Part shown: piece after piece, positions 35,747 to 44,506 of the stretch | Layout of the letters: each line of letters begins with the position of its first letter | Position numbering within the stretch: position 1 is the first letter of the stretch | Source: CAVRUZ01 sp963724495 | GTDB taxonomy: Bacteria; Actinomycetota; Actinomycetes; Propionibacteriales; DAIQRJ01 | Length of the DNA: 64,000 bases | Direction: 5' to 3' | Assembly (NCBI GenBank): GCA_963724495.1 | Contig: CAVRUZ010000008.1 | Span: 1-64,000, forward strand | Translations under genes and position numbers: made by a program | The notes under the pieces: model-generated | Databases searched by the model: none | What the model saw: only the letters and a program-made list of their open reading frames with translations | What the model was told of the DNA's origin: nothing

Positions 35747-35822
35747 CCGTCACTCCACTCCCGCGTCGGCCGCCTGGCCCGGCCGCTCGGCCGTCAACCG
35801 GGAAGGTAGCCCTCGTCGCCGG

Positions 35823-38733
35823 CTAGCCGACCAGCCCCCGGCTGCGGGCGATGGCCGCCGCCTCGCCGCGCCCGGATGCGCCGAGCTTGGCGAGCACGTT
35901 CGAGACGTGCACGCTCACGGTCTTCGTGCTGATGAACAGCTGCTTGCCGATCTGGCCGTTGGATCGGCCTAGGGCAACGAGCGCGAGCACCTCGCTCTCC
36001 CGCGGAGTCAGGTCTGGGGCAGCCGTGGTCGAGCTCCTGGCCGGCGGCAGGAGGGCATCGGCCTGCGCGAGCAGCGGAGCCGCGTGGAGATCCTCGGCCA
36101 CCGGCCTGGCCGCCGCGACCAGATCGTGTGCGGCGTCGGTGTCGCCGCTCGCGAGGAGCACGGCCGCGAGCCGTACCTGCGATCTGGCGGTCTCGTAGAC
36201 GTGTCCGTAGGCCGCGAACGCCTCGACGCTGGCCCGCCACGCCTCGACGAGCTCGTCCAGCACGGGAGGGGTATCGCCGCCGGATCGCCAATACAGGCTG
36301 AGCATTTCGGCTTCCAGCCGCAGGGTCCAGACGCGGGTCTCCTCGCCAACCTGGTGTTCCGACTCGCCGTCAGGAGCGAGCGACTGGCGCCGTGCCCGGG
36401 CCGCGAGCTGTTCGGCGAGCGCCACCATCCGGGCTCGCAGGCCCACGTCTGCTACCTCGGCCCACTGCTCACACTGGCCCGCGAACAGCGCACTGATCCG
36501 GACGATGGCGCTGTAGTCCTCGCCAAGGACGCGATCCAGGGCGACGACGCCGGTCTCGACCAGGTCGAGGAGTTCCTCCAGCCGGCCCGCGTGACCCAGC
36601 ACATCGATCCCGTTGGCGACGGTGTAGTTGGTGACGACCATGTCGACCGGCCACCAGGGCCGCAGGGCGTCGACGAAGTCGGGATCGGTCTGGTCGCCGC
36701 GGGCCGCTGACAACGCCAGCCGGGCCGCACTGAAGAGCGACCGGCCTGGTTGCGGCAGGGCCGGGCCGGCGGGTGCCAGCCGCTCCGCCGCGCCGTCGAA
36801 GTCGCCGAGCTCGTAGGCCACGGTCCCGCCGTACAGCCGGCACTCCAGTCCCCACGGCGCCCACGGCCGTTCCAGCCGGCGGGCGATCTCGGCACCGGCG
36901 TCGAAGAACTCCAGCGCCGCGCGCAGCTCGCCCCGCCGGTGCACCGCGAGGGCGAGCTTCACGTGGGCGCGGATCTGGATCGGGTCGTCTGTTCCGGCGA
37001 GGTCGGCGATGACCGTGGCGAGGTGCGTCTCGAACGCGGCGTTGTCGAAGTGGTCCTCACCGACCTGTGCCATGACCGTGCGGACCTCGGTGAGCACGTG
37101 GGCCAGACCCAGTTCGTCGGCCAGCGTCACCACCTCGTCGCTGATCGCGCTCGCAGCGTCGTCGTCGCCGCGGTCGACCAATGCCTGGAGGTACCCAGTG
37201 AGCACCTCGACGCGGGCAGCGTCGCGATCACCCGGCAGCAGGTCGACCGCCTCGCGCACCAGCTTCATCTCGTCGATCGGCAGATCCAGCGCGCGCGCCT
37301 CGTTGGCCAGCTGCGCCAGCAGCAGCGCACGCTGCACCGGCTTGCTGCCGGATCCCGGGATGCGCCAGCCGGTCCTTCAGCAGGTCGACGGCGCGGAGGA
37401 GGTCGCCGGCGCCGGACGCGGCACGCGCGGCGGACAGCACCATGGCGTCGCGATCGGGATCGTCCTCGTCCATCCAGCCCAGCGCCCGCTCGAAGTGATG
37501 GAGGGCGTCCTGCGGACCACCGATCCGCAGGGCCGCCTCGCCGGCACTCCGGCTCGCGGCGATCGCGGCGGCGATGTCGCCGCCGGCCGCTGCATGTCGC
37601 GCGAGGTCGGAGGCCGACGCCAGCGCGGGTCGGTCGGCCAGCGCCTTGGCGAAGGAGCGGTGCAGCCGCAGCCGCTCGCCGGGAAGGAGGCTGTCGTACA
37701 CGGATTCGGCCAGCAGCGCGTGTCGGACCGCGTAACCGCCGGGATTGCGCGGCTCGACGATGTGATGCTCGACGGCCGACGCGAGGCTCGACTCCAGCTC
37801 GTCGGCAGGGAGATCGGTGACCGCCATGAGCAGGTCATCGCGGACCTGCGCTCCGGCCACGGCCATCGCCCGCACGACCCGCTGGGCGGGTGCGTCCAGT
37901 TGCTCGACCCGAAGCCGCAGCACCCGGCTGAGGTCCTCGCCGAGCACGTGCCCCTCGCCCCGGCTGGCTACCAGTTCTTCGGCGAAGAACGCGTTGCCCT
38001 CCGCCCGCGTCGCGAGTGCGGCGACGTCGTCGGGTTCCGCGGGCGCGCCCTCCAGTCCGGAGACCAGGCGGACCATCGAGTCGTCGGAGAGCCTGCTGAG
38101 CTCGACCCGGGCGACCTGGTTGAGCCGGGCCCAGACACCGAGCGTCTCGTGCAACGGGTGGCGGCGGTGCAGGTCGTCAGAGCGGTAGGTGACCACGAGG
38201 GACAGCGGGGTGGTGAAGCCCCGGGTGAACAGCAGCGTGACGAGGTCGCGGGAGGAGAAGTCGGCCCAGTGCACGTCCTCCACCATCACCAGGGCCGGCT
38301 GGTGCGCGGCTACCGCCGTCAGACAGGCGTGGACCGCCGCGGCTACCAGGCCGGGGTCTGCCGGTCCTCTCGCCGGCAGGTCGGTGCCGGGTCCGGTGAG
38401 CCGTGCCGGCAGCAGGTGTGACAACGACGGGTGGTGGGTGAGGACCTGCCCGATCACGTCGGGGAGGGCCGCGTCGAGTTCGCCGAGGAGTTCGACGAAG
38501 GGGAGGTAGGCGAGGGAGCTGCCGGCCTGGCCAACGCAGTGGCCGACCGCCGTGAGGCGGCCGGCCGCGCGTGCGTCGCTCTCGAGCTGCGCGAGCAGGC
38601 GGGTCTTGCCGATGCCTGCGTCGCCGGACAGGACGACCATTCCGCTACTGCCGTCGGTCAGTCCCAGGGCTTCGCCGAGACGTGCTCGCTCCAGGTCACG
38701 ACCGACCAGGGTGCCCCGGCTGTACAGCGGCAT
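35823..38733 (-). CDS. LuxR-family ATP-binding regulator (LAL type, one frameshift)
   Basis: A very large regulator. The N-terminal AAA/STAND ATPase has Walker A (VVLSGDAGIGKTRLLAQLES) and a Walker-B-like LVMVEDVHWADFSSRDLVTL. A long helical repeat (TPR-like) region follows, interrupted by a frame change near 37345. The C-terminal LuxR helix-turn-helix is LTPRESEVLALVALGRSNGQ and ISTKTVSVHVSNVLAKLGAS. The ATG at 38733 has CATAAT 7 bases upstream, so it may be leaderless. The inducer and targets are unknown; LAL proteins often activate sugar or secondary-metabolite genes. Confidence 0.88.
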
Positions 38734-38765
38734 GGGGCGGATTATGCGCCCCGCCACCGACACGC

Positions 38766-38951
38766 TCAGTGGACTAGGCCGCTGTAGGAGCCGGGGAGTT
38801 CGCCCCTGCGAGCGGCCCTCCGAGCGCGCCACGAGTTGCGGCGGAGCACGTCCAGCGAGGACACCGGGGCGAGATGCCGCGGCACGTGCCTCGACGCGCC
38901 GTACCGAGCGTCGCGCTGCGCCTCTACCAATTGGAAGTCGCTGATGTTCAT
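38766..38951 (-). CDS. Small basic hypothetical protein
   Basis: The ATG at 38951 with GGAG 8 bases upstream gives MNISDFQLVEAQRDARYGAS, RHVPRHLAPVSSLDVLRRNS and an Arg-rich end, 61 residues. It lies 32 bases upstream of the LAL regulator in the same direction. No family recognised. The strong ribosome-binding site supports a real gene. Confidence 0.5.
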   Translation of the reverse strand: MNISDFQLVEAQRDARYGASRHVPRHLAPVSSLDVLRRNSWRARRAARRGELPGSYSGLVH

Positions 38952-39183
38952 CGCGCTCATCTCCTCTGCCTCCGGTACTCGTCTTTCTCTGTCTCCTCGA
39001 GACTCGTCGTCTGAGGTACCGGCAGGCATCGGGCGAAGTCCCTAACTAGGTCGCCAGCTACCTCAGATGGCGATCGGGGACCGCCCCAATGGCCGTGTTT
39101 GGAGTGGCTGTTCCCCCTTGCACGCTCTGAGCACCTGCGCTTCGCTGAGCAGCCCGCCAGCGGTGTGACGATCGAGGAGAACC

Positions 39184-41574
39184 GTGATCGACCAGGACAG
39201 CCCCCAGGCCCTAGCCGAACCTGCACGCGACCCTGGCGACGCCGCCTGGTCGACCGTCTTCGGTGCCGCAGACGTGGGCAGCACGCCCTACGCCGCGGCG
39301 ACAGACGGAGACGTCGTGTACCTGGGCGGCGATTTCACCGGGGTCATGGCGGGCATGCCGCAGGACACCTACCTGCGGATCGCCCGCTGGGACGGCGTCG
39401 CGTGGTCACGCATGGGCGAGGGCCTCGATGGTGCCGTGCGGACGATCGCCGTCGCCGGCCAGTCGGTCGTGGTCGGCGGCGAGTTCTCGGTGGCCGGGGC
39501 AACGGTCGCCGCCGCGCGGCTGGCCCGGTGGGACGGCCGGCAGTGGTCGGCCCTGGGTGGCGGCGTCAGCTACTCCGACCTGCCGTCGATGGCGGTGGTC
39601 CGGGCCGTCGCCACCGACGGGCAGCGCGTCTTCGTCACCGGGACGTTCGACCGCGTGGGTCGCGGTGCGGACGCCGTCGAGGCAGCGGGCCTCGCCGTCT
39701 TCGACCTCACCACCGAGCGGTGGTCGGCTCTCGGCCAGGGTCTGACGCATCTCGGCTCGGCCGGCGAAGGCCGTGCTCTGCTCCTCGTCGGCGAGCGTCT
39801 CTTCGTGGGTGGCTACTTCGACGCGGCCAACGGCGTTGCGACCGCGTCGCTTGCCTGTGTCGACGTCTCCACCGGTCACTGGACCACGTTCGGGGCAGGG
39901 ATCCGGGACGGCGAGTTCGCCGCCCAGGTCGAGGCGCTCGCGTGGGACGCGGACGGGCAGAGCCTGTACGTCGGCGGCAGCTTCACCATGGCCGACACCG
40001 TGCCTGCCTCCGGAGTCGTGCGGCTCAACGACACCTCGTTCACCGCCCTGGGCGAGTTCACCTACTACGGCAACGCCTCGACGGCCAGCGTGAAGGCATT
40101 GGCTGTCTCGGCCGGCCGCGTGTACGCCGGCGGCGAGTTCACGACCGCCGGCAACTCCGCGGCGGCGAACTGGGTGGTGCTGGATCCGGCTGCACCCGGA
40201 GAGGCGGACTGGTCGGCACCATGGGAGGAGATCGACAACGTGGTGCGGCTCCTCACCCCCTACCGTGACGGGGTCGTGGTCGGCGGCACGTTCACCCGTT
40301 CCGGGAACCGGCGGATCACCCACGCCGGCATCTGGTCCGGGTCCGCCTGGCAGACGTTCGGGCAGGGGGTGTCCTACGACCCCTATGCCGACGGCAACGT
40401 CTACGCGGTGGTCGCCGATGGCGACGGCGCCTTCGTCGGTGGGTACTTCGACCAGGCCGGCCCGGTTCCGGCCGGCTCGGTGGCCCGATGGACGGGTGCC
40501 GCCTGGGACGCGCTCGGTGGCGGCGTGGCCGGAGTCAACGCCCTCGGCAAGGTCTGTGCGATGGCCCGCCTCGGCGACGACCTCTACGTCACCGGTGACT
40601 TCGCCTCCGCCGGCGGCGTCGCGACAGCCAACATCGCCCGTTGGGACGGCACGGCCTGGTCGGCGGTGGGCAGCGGCCTGAACCGCACCGGCTACGCGTT
40701 GGCGGTTCTCGGCGGCAAGCTCTACGTCGGCGGAGCCTTCACCGCAGCCGGAGCGACGCCTGCCAGCGGCGTGGCGATGTGGGACCCGGTCAACGGCACC
40801 TGGAGCGCACTCGGCAACGCCCCGGTCTACGACGACGACGTGCTTGGCCTGGCCGCCGTTGCCGACCGCTTCCTGGTGATCGGCGGGGAGTACAACGCCT
40901 TCCGCCGAGAGGGCAGGGACCTCGTGCGCGGCCTCAACGGCATGGTGGCGTTCGACACGCAGGCGGCCATCGACCCACAGGACGCCACGTCGGGCTATCT
41001 GGTCGTCGCAGGCGTCAAGCGCTCGTCCGGAACGGGGACCGTCCGTGCCCTCCACCTTCTCGGCGACACCCTGTACGTCGGCGGTGCCTTCGACACGGCC
41101 GGCGTGCTCGAGCTGGCCGACCCGCAGCAGACCGGGTTCGCGGCTCAGAACCTGGCGGTGTGGAAGGTCCTCGGCGACGGCACGTGGTCGAGTGGCGGCG
41201 GCGCCGACCAGCCGGTCCAGGCCTTCGCCACCCGCGGCGACGGACGTCTCGTGCTCGCCGGGTGGTTCACCGTCGCCGGCACCACCCGCGCGAACGGCGT
41301 GGCGGAGTTCGACCCGGCCACCTCCACCTGGTCCACCTACGGCAGCGGGCTGGGCGGAGGCCTGCGCGGGGTCGCCAGGGGTGAGGCGCTGGCGTTGACT
41401 CCGGCCGGTCTGTGGGTGGGTGGCACGTTCAACACCGCCGGCGGTGCTCCCGGCTGCAGCATCGCCTTCAGGGACGAGCCGGACACGGTTCCGCCGCCGG
41501 ACCCGGGGCTGGCAATCGGGACCGAGGCCGCGCAGTCCGTGGTCGCCCTCACGCCGCTCCGAAGCGCCCTCTGA
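39184..41574 (+). CDS. Large beta-propeller repeat protein, about 14 blades
   Basis: A 796-residue protein made almost wholly of repeats of 45-60 residues. The consensus is LYVGGxFTxAGG, then xxAxxIARWDGxxWSALGxGL. Clear examples are VVVGGEFSVAGATVAAARLA, LYVTGDFASAGGVATANIAR, LYVGGAFTAAGATPASGVAM and LWVGGTFNTAGGAPGCSIAF. I count about 14, enough for two seven-bladed propellers. Such repeats resemble delta-60/Rax2-like proteins. Unusually there is no signal peptide: the GTG start at 39184 (after GAGGAG) gives IDQDSPQALAEPARDPGDAA. A cytosolic or non-classically exported protein is implied. Function unknown. Confidence 0.75.
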   Translation: MIDQDSPQALAEPARDPGDAAWSTVFGAADVGSTPYAAATDGDVVYLGGDFTGVMAGMPQDTYLRIARWDGVAWSRMGEGLDGAVRTIAVAGQSVVVGGEFSVAGATVAAARLARWDGRQWSALGGGVSYSDLPSMAVVRAVATDGQRVFVTGTFDRVGRGADAVEAAGLAVFDLTTERWSALGQGLTHLGSAGEGRALLLVGERLFVGGYFDAANGVATASLACVDVSTGHWTTFGAGIRDGEFAAQVEALAWDADGQSLYVGGSFTMADTVPASGVVRLNDTSFTALGEFTYYGNASTASVKALAVSAGRVYAGGEFTTAGNSAAANWVVLDPAAPGEADWSAPWEEIDNVVRLLTPYRDGVVVGGTFTRSGNRRITHAGIWSGSAWQTFGQGVSYDPYADGNVYAVVADGDGAFVGGYFDQAGPVPAGSVARWTGAAWDALGGGVAGVNALGKVCAMARLGDDLYVTGDFASAGGVATANIARWDGTAWSAVGSGLNRTGYALAVLGGKLYVGGAFTAAGATPASGVAMWDPVNGTWSALGNAPVYDDDVLGLAAVADRFLVIGGEYNAFRREGRDLVRGLNGMVAFDTQAAIDPQDATSGYLVVAGVKRSSGTGTVRALHLLGDTLYVGGAFDTAGVLELADPQQTGFAAQNLAVWKVLGDGTWSSGGGADQPVQAFATRGDGRLVLAGWFTVAGTTRANGVAEFDPATSTWSTYGSGLGGGLRGVARGEALALTPAGLWVGGTFNTAGGAPGCSIAFRDEPDTVPPPDPGLAIGTEAAQSVVALTPLRSAL

Positions 41575-41620
41575 CCTCTGCGATGGCAGTACCTCGAGCT
41601 GAATCTCCTTGGTTGCTTGG

Positions 41621-42589
41621 ATGAACCAGCCCGAAGTCTCCATGCTCTGGGAGAGCGCCGAGCCCGCGAGCGTGTTGGCGCGCCGGTTCGGCTTCGACTC
41701 GGCGGAGGCGGCAGCGTCGTGGGTGACCAGCGCGGTCCGGCACACCCACGGTCTCGAGCTGCAGAGCGTCGACCGCCTGGTGCTCAGCGCCGTGAACCTG
41801 CTGGCCACTGTCTCGGGTCCGGACGGCCGACTTCTCGTCAAGTGCTGTGCGGTCGGCGCGGCGCACGAACCGCTGCAGGCACTGGGTGAACTGATCTGGT
41901 GGCTGAACGGCGAGGGCATACCGGTCTCGGCACCTCTTCCCTCGCGCCGAGGAGCGCCACAGGTCCAGCACGAACACCTCACCTACAACGTGCAGTACTT
42001 CGTCGACGGCGAGATGCTCGACGCCACCGACCTGACGCAGGTGAGCGCCGCTGGAGAGACGCTCGCAGGACTGCAGACTGCCCTCGCGCGCTATCCGGTC
42101 GACTCTCCGTTCCTGCACCGCACGCTTGACCGGCTCGCCGTGGACCTCTCCCGCACGCCTGAGCCGCTCAGGGAACTCGCCAACCGCCTGTCCGCGCGCA
42201 TGCGGGAGATCCCGGCGAGACGGGTGTCGCCTCAGCTGACCCACAACGACTACCGCGCCGCCAACATCCTGGTGGCCGACGAGCGTGTTGCAGCCGTCCT
42301 CGACTTCGAGGAGATCGCCTTCCATGACCCGCTTGAGGAATTGGCTCGCTCCGCGGCGTATCTCGCGACCCTCTTCCGGGACTGGGGGCCGACCCCGGTC
42401 GCCTGCCAGCAGGCGTTCTTCGCCGGTTACCGCTCGCGCCGGCCGTTGTCACCAGACGAGGAGTGCTGGCTTCCCCTGCTCACGCTCAAGCACACGCTCG
42501 GTCTGGCCGGCGCATCCGTCGGCAGCCCGAACGAGGATGCTTGGACCGCGGCCGTGACCGACGTGGCCGAGGCGACTGGCCTTGGTTGA
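41621..42589 (+). CDS. APH-family phosphotransferase (aminoglycoside/choline kinase-like)
   Basis: A 322-residue kinase-like protein. The catalytic loop is QLTHNDYRAANILVADERVA and the metal-binding motif follows as AAVLDFEEIAFHDPLEELAR. The N-lobe Lys appears as RLLVKCCAVG. This is the APH/choline kinase fold; the substrate is likely a small hydroxylated compound. Resistance should not be assumed. It follows the propeller gene by 46 bases and could share its transcript. Confidence 0.82.
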   Translation: MNQPEVSMLWESAEPASVLARRFGFDSAEAAASWVTSAVRHTHGLELQSVDRLVLSAVNLLATVSGPDGRLLVKCCAVGAAHEPLQALGELIWWLNGEGIPVSAPLPSRRGAPQVQHEHLTYNVQYFVDGEMLDATDLTQVSAAGETLAGLQTALARYPVDSPFLHRTLDRLAVDLSRTPEPLRELANRLSARMREIPARRVSPQLTHNDYRAANILVADERVAAVLDFEEIAFHDPLEELARSAAYLATLFRDWGPTPVACQQAFFAGYRSRRPLSPDEECWLPLLTLKHTLGLAGASVGSPNEDAWTAAVTDVAEATGLG

Positions 42590-42646
42590 GCGGAAATCGC
42601 GCTCGATCGTTCGGGAGTAAACCTCTCCAAACAGCGTGTGTTTCGG

Positions 42647-42688
42647 GTAACCACGACGGGCCATCCGCGCCGACGAATGCGTGGTTAC
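42647..42688. repeat. Inverted repeat GTAACCACG upstream of helicase promoter
   Basis: GTAACCACG at 42647-42655 is the exact reverse complement of CGTGGTTAC at 42680-42688. The right arm overlaps where a -35 would be for the TACTCT element at 42703. It may be an operator or a terminator of the kinase gene. Confidence 0.4.
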
Positions 42689-42702
42689 GGCCGCCCCTCG
42701 GC

Positions 42703-42708
42703 TACTCT
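42703..42708 (+). promoter_or_regulatory. Likely -10 element of the helicase leader transcript
   Basis: TACTCT just upstream of the strong GGAGGGG ribosome-binding site. It would start a leader of about 120 bases ahead of the helicase gene. Confidence 0.4.
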
Positions 42709-42719
42709 GGAGGGGACAG

Positions 42720-42749
42720 GTGCGCACCATGCGCTCCCCAGGTCGTTAG
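42720..42749 (+). CDS. Possible nine-codon leader peptide upstream of the helicase
   Basis: GGAGGGG is followed at ideal spacing by GTG CGC ACC ATG CGC TCC CCA GGT CGT TAG, giving VRTMRSPGR. It is directly followed by a hairpin (CAGCGCC-caaga-GGCGCTG at 42753-42771). The site is a far better translation start than any at the helicase itself. A regulatory role is inference. Confidence 0.4.
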   Translation: MRTMRSPGR

Positions 42750-42752
42750 CTT

Positions 42753-42771
42753 CAGCGCCCAAGAGGCGCTG
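42753..42771 (+). promoter_or_regulatory. Leader hairpin of the DEAD-box helicase mRNA
   Basis: CAGCGCC and GGCGCTG form a perfect 7-base stem with a 5-base loop, four bases after the leader-peptide stop. CCTCC further down (about 42817) could pair with the leader ribosome-binding site. Confidence 0.45.
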
Positions 42772-42835
42772 GCAACTCTCATAGACGTGAGTGGTCCTGC
42801 AACCGCGGCCATCCTCCGTTTCGTTAGGTACCCCT

Positions 42836-44338
42836 TTGACGCAAGCACTTCAGCGTGCCTCGGTTACTCCTGCCCACAATCAGGTAGCAACAGATGGCAC
42901 CGATCCCTCGTTCGCCGACCTCGGTGTTCCGGCCGTTCTCGTGTCGGCACTCAACCGGCTCGACATCACCCATCCGTTCCCCATCCAACAGGCCACCCTG
43001 CCGGACTCACTGGCAGGTCGCGACGTCCTCGGCCGCGGCCGAACCGGCAGTGGCAAGACCATCGCCTTCGCCCTCCCGATGATCGCCGCGCTGACACGCT
43101 CGGGTACCAGGCGGGTTGCGGGCACACCGCGCGCCCTGGTCCTCGTTCCCACCCGTGAGCTCGCCCAGCAGGTGGCGCAGGCCACCATCCCGCTTGCCCA
43201 GAGCCTCGGGCAGCGCACGATGACGATCTACGGCGGTGTCGGCCAGTCCCCACAGGTCGCACAGCTCCGCAAGGGCGTCGACATCGTCATCGCGACACCG
43301 GGCCGCCTGGAGGACCTCATCCAGCAGCGGCACGTCACGCTGTCCGACGTCGAGGTCACCGTGCTCGACGAGGCCGACCACATGGCCGATCTCGGCTTCC
43401 TGCCGGCCGTCAAGCGCATCCTCGACCAGACGCCTGGTCACGCACAGCGCCTGCTGTTCTCGGCGACGCTCGACAACGCCATCGACCAGCTGGTCCGTCG
43501 CTACCTGCACGACCCGGTGACGCATTCGGTCGACAGCGTGGACTCACACGTTCCGGCGATGACGCACCACATGTTCGTGGTGAAGCGTGAGGACAAGCCC
43601 ACGGTTCTTCGTGAACTGGTCTCGGGCAAGGGCCGCACGCTGGCCTTCACCCGCACCAAGCACGCGGCCAAGAAGCTCGCCGCACAGCTCACCGCTGCGG
43701 GAGTCCCAGCCGTCGACCTGCACGGGAACCTGTCCCAGGCCGCCCGTCAGCGCAACCTCGCCGCGTTCGGCGCCGGCACCGTGACCGTGCTGGTCGCGAC
43801 CGACATCGCCGCGCGTGGCATCCACGTCGACGACATCGAGCTCGTCGTCCACGCCGACCCGCCGGGCGAGCACAAGGCCTACCTGCACCGCTCCGGCCGC
43901 ACGGCCAGGGCCGGCGCCGAGGGCGCGGTCGTCACCGTCAGCACCCCCGACGAGCGTCGCGACGTGCGCACCCTGATGAAGCGCGCGGGCATCGCACCGA
44001 GGCATTCCGACGTGTCGCCCGGACACCCGGCGATCGGCGCGCTCACCGGCCCGCCGGCCGATCACGTGTCACCGGAGCTCGGCCGCCGCCTCACCCAGTC
44101 GGGCAACCCCGACCGCGAGAACAACCACACCCGTGGTGGCGGCAACAGCAGCGGCCGCCGTGGCCGTCCGCGCACTCCCTCGCTCACGTCGGGCGGGAAC
44201 GACTCCAACAGGTCCGACTCCCGACCGGCCGGCGGCGCGCGCCGTCGTCCGCCCGCACGCAGGGGTCAGTCGGCCGGAGCCGGAAGCGGTGCCCGCAGCG
44301 CGGCCAGCTTCTCCGCGGGCCAACGCCGCTCACGCTGA
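42836..44338 (+). CDS. DEAD-box RNA helicase
   Basis: An ATP-dependent RNA helicase of about 500 residues. Motifs in order: Q motif (PFPIQQATLPDSLAGRDVLG), I (GRTGSGKTIAFALP), Ia (VLVPTRELAQQVAQ), II (VTVLDEADHMADLGF), III (LLFSATLD), V (VLVATDIAARGIHVDDIELV) and VI (YLHRSGRTARAG). The C-terminal 100 residues are Arg/Gly/Ser-rich and should bind RNA. The start is uncertain: TTG at 42836 (LTQALQRASVTPAHNQ) or GTG at 42791; neither has a good ribosome-binding site. Likely roles are ribosome assembly or RNA turnover, often cold-regulated. Confidence 0.9.
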   Translation: MTQALQRASVTPAHNQVATDGTDPSFADLGVPAVLVSALNRLDITHPFPIQQATLPDSLAGRDVLGRGRTGSGKTIAFALPMIAALTRSGTRRVAGTPRALVLVPTRELAQQVAQATIPLAQSLGQRTMTIYGGVGQSPQVAQLRKGVDIVIATPGRLEDLIQQRHVTLSDVEVTVLDEADHMADLGFLPAVKRILDQTPGHAQRLLFSATLDNAIDQLVRRYLHDPVTHSVDSVDSHVPAMTHHMFVVKREDKPTVLRELVSGKGRTLAFTRTKHAAKKLAAQLTAAGVPAVDLHGNLSQAARQRNLAAFGAGTVTVLVATDIAARGIHVDDIELVVHADPPGEHKAYLHRSGRTARAGAEGAVVTVSTPDERRDVRTLMKRAGIAPRHSDVSPGHPAIGALTGPPADHVSPELGRRLTQSGNPDRENNHTRGGGNSSGRRGRPRTPSLTSGGNDSNRSDSRPAGGARRRPPARRGQSAGAGSGARSAASFSAGQRRSR

Positions 44339-44367
44339 GCACCAACCGGCTCCACCGCACGTGCCTT

Positions 44368-44442
44368 GCTGAGAACGTGACGCTCACCGCCGAATAGCCG
44401 CCTTCGCGGCCGCATTCGCCGATCGAGCGTCACGTTCTCAGC
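44368..44442. repeat. Large extragenic palindrome, family 2
   Basis: 18-base perfect arms GCTGAGAACGTGACGCTC at 44368-44385 and its reverse complement at 44425-44442. The 39-base loop holds a further inverted pair (CGCCGAAT and ATTCGCCG). It lies between the helicase gene and ada-alkA. Its sequence is unrelated to family 1. Confidence 0.85.
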
Positions 44443-44506
44443 GTTTGGCGACCCGATCGCGATGTCTGATTCCCGCTAGCAGTTGTCCGTGCGGGCTGGC
44501 AGGCTC

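Noticed and set aside
39406..41982. 858-codon open frame on the minus strand
   Set aside because: It is antisense to the propeller gene and longer only because GC-rich codons rarely create stops on the other strand. The product is low-complexity and matches nothing.
41621..42589. Aminoglycoside resistance gene
   Set aside because: The APH fold is shared by many small-molecule kinases, and nothing in sequence or context points to antibiotics.
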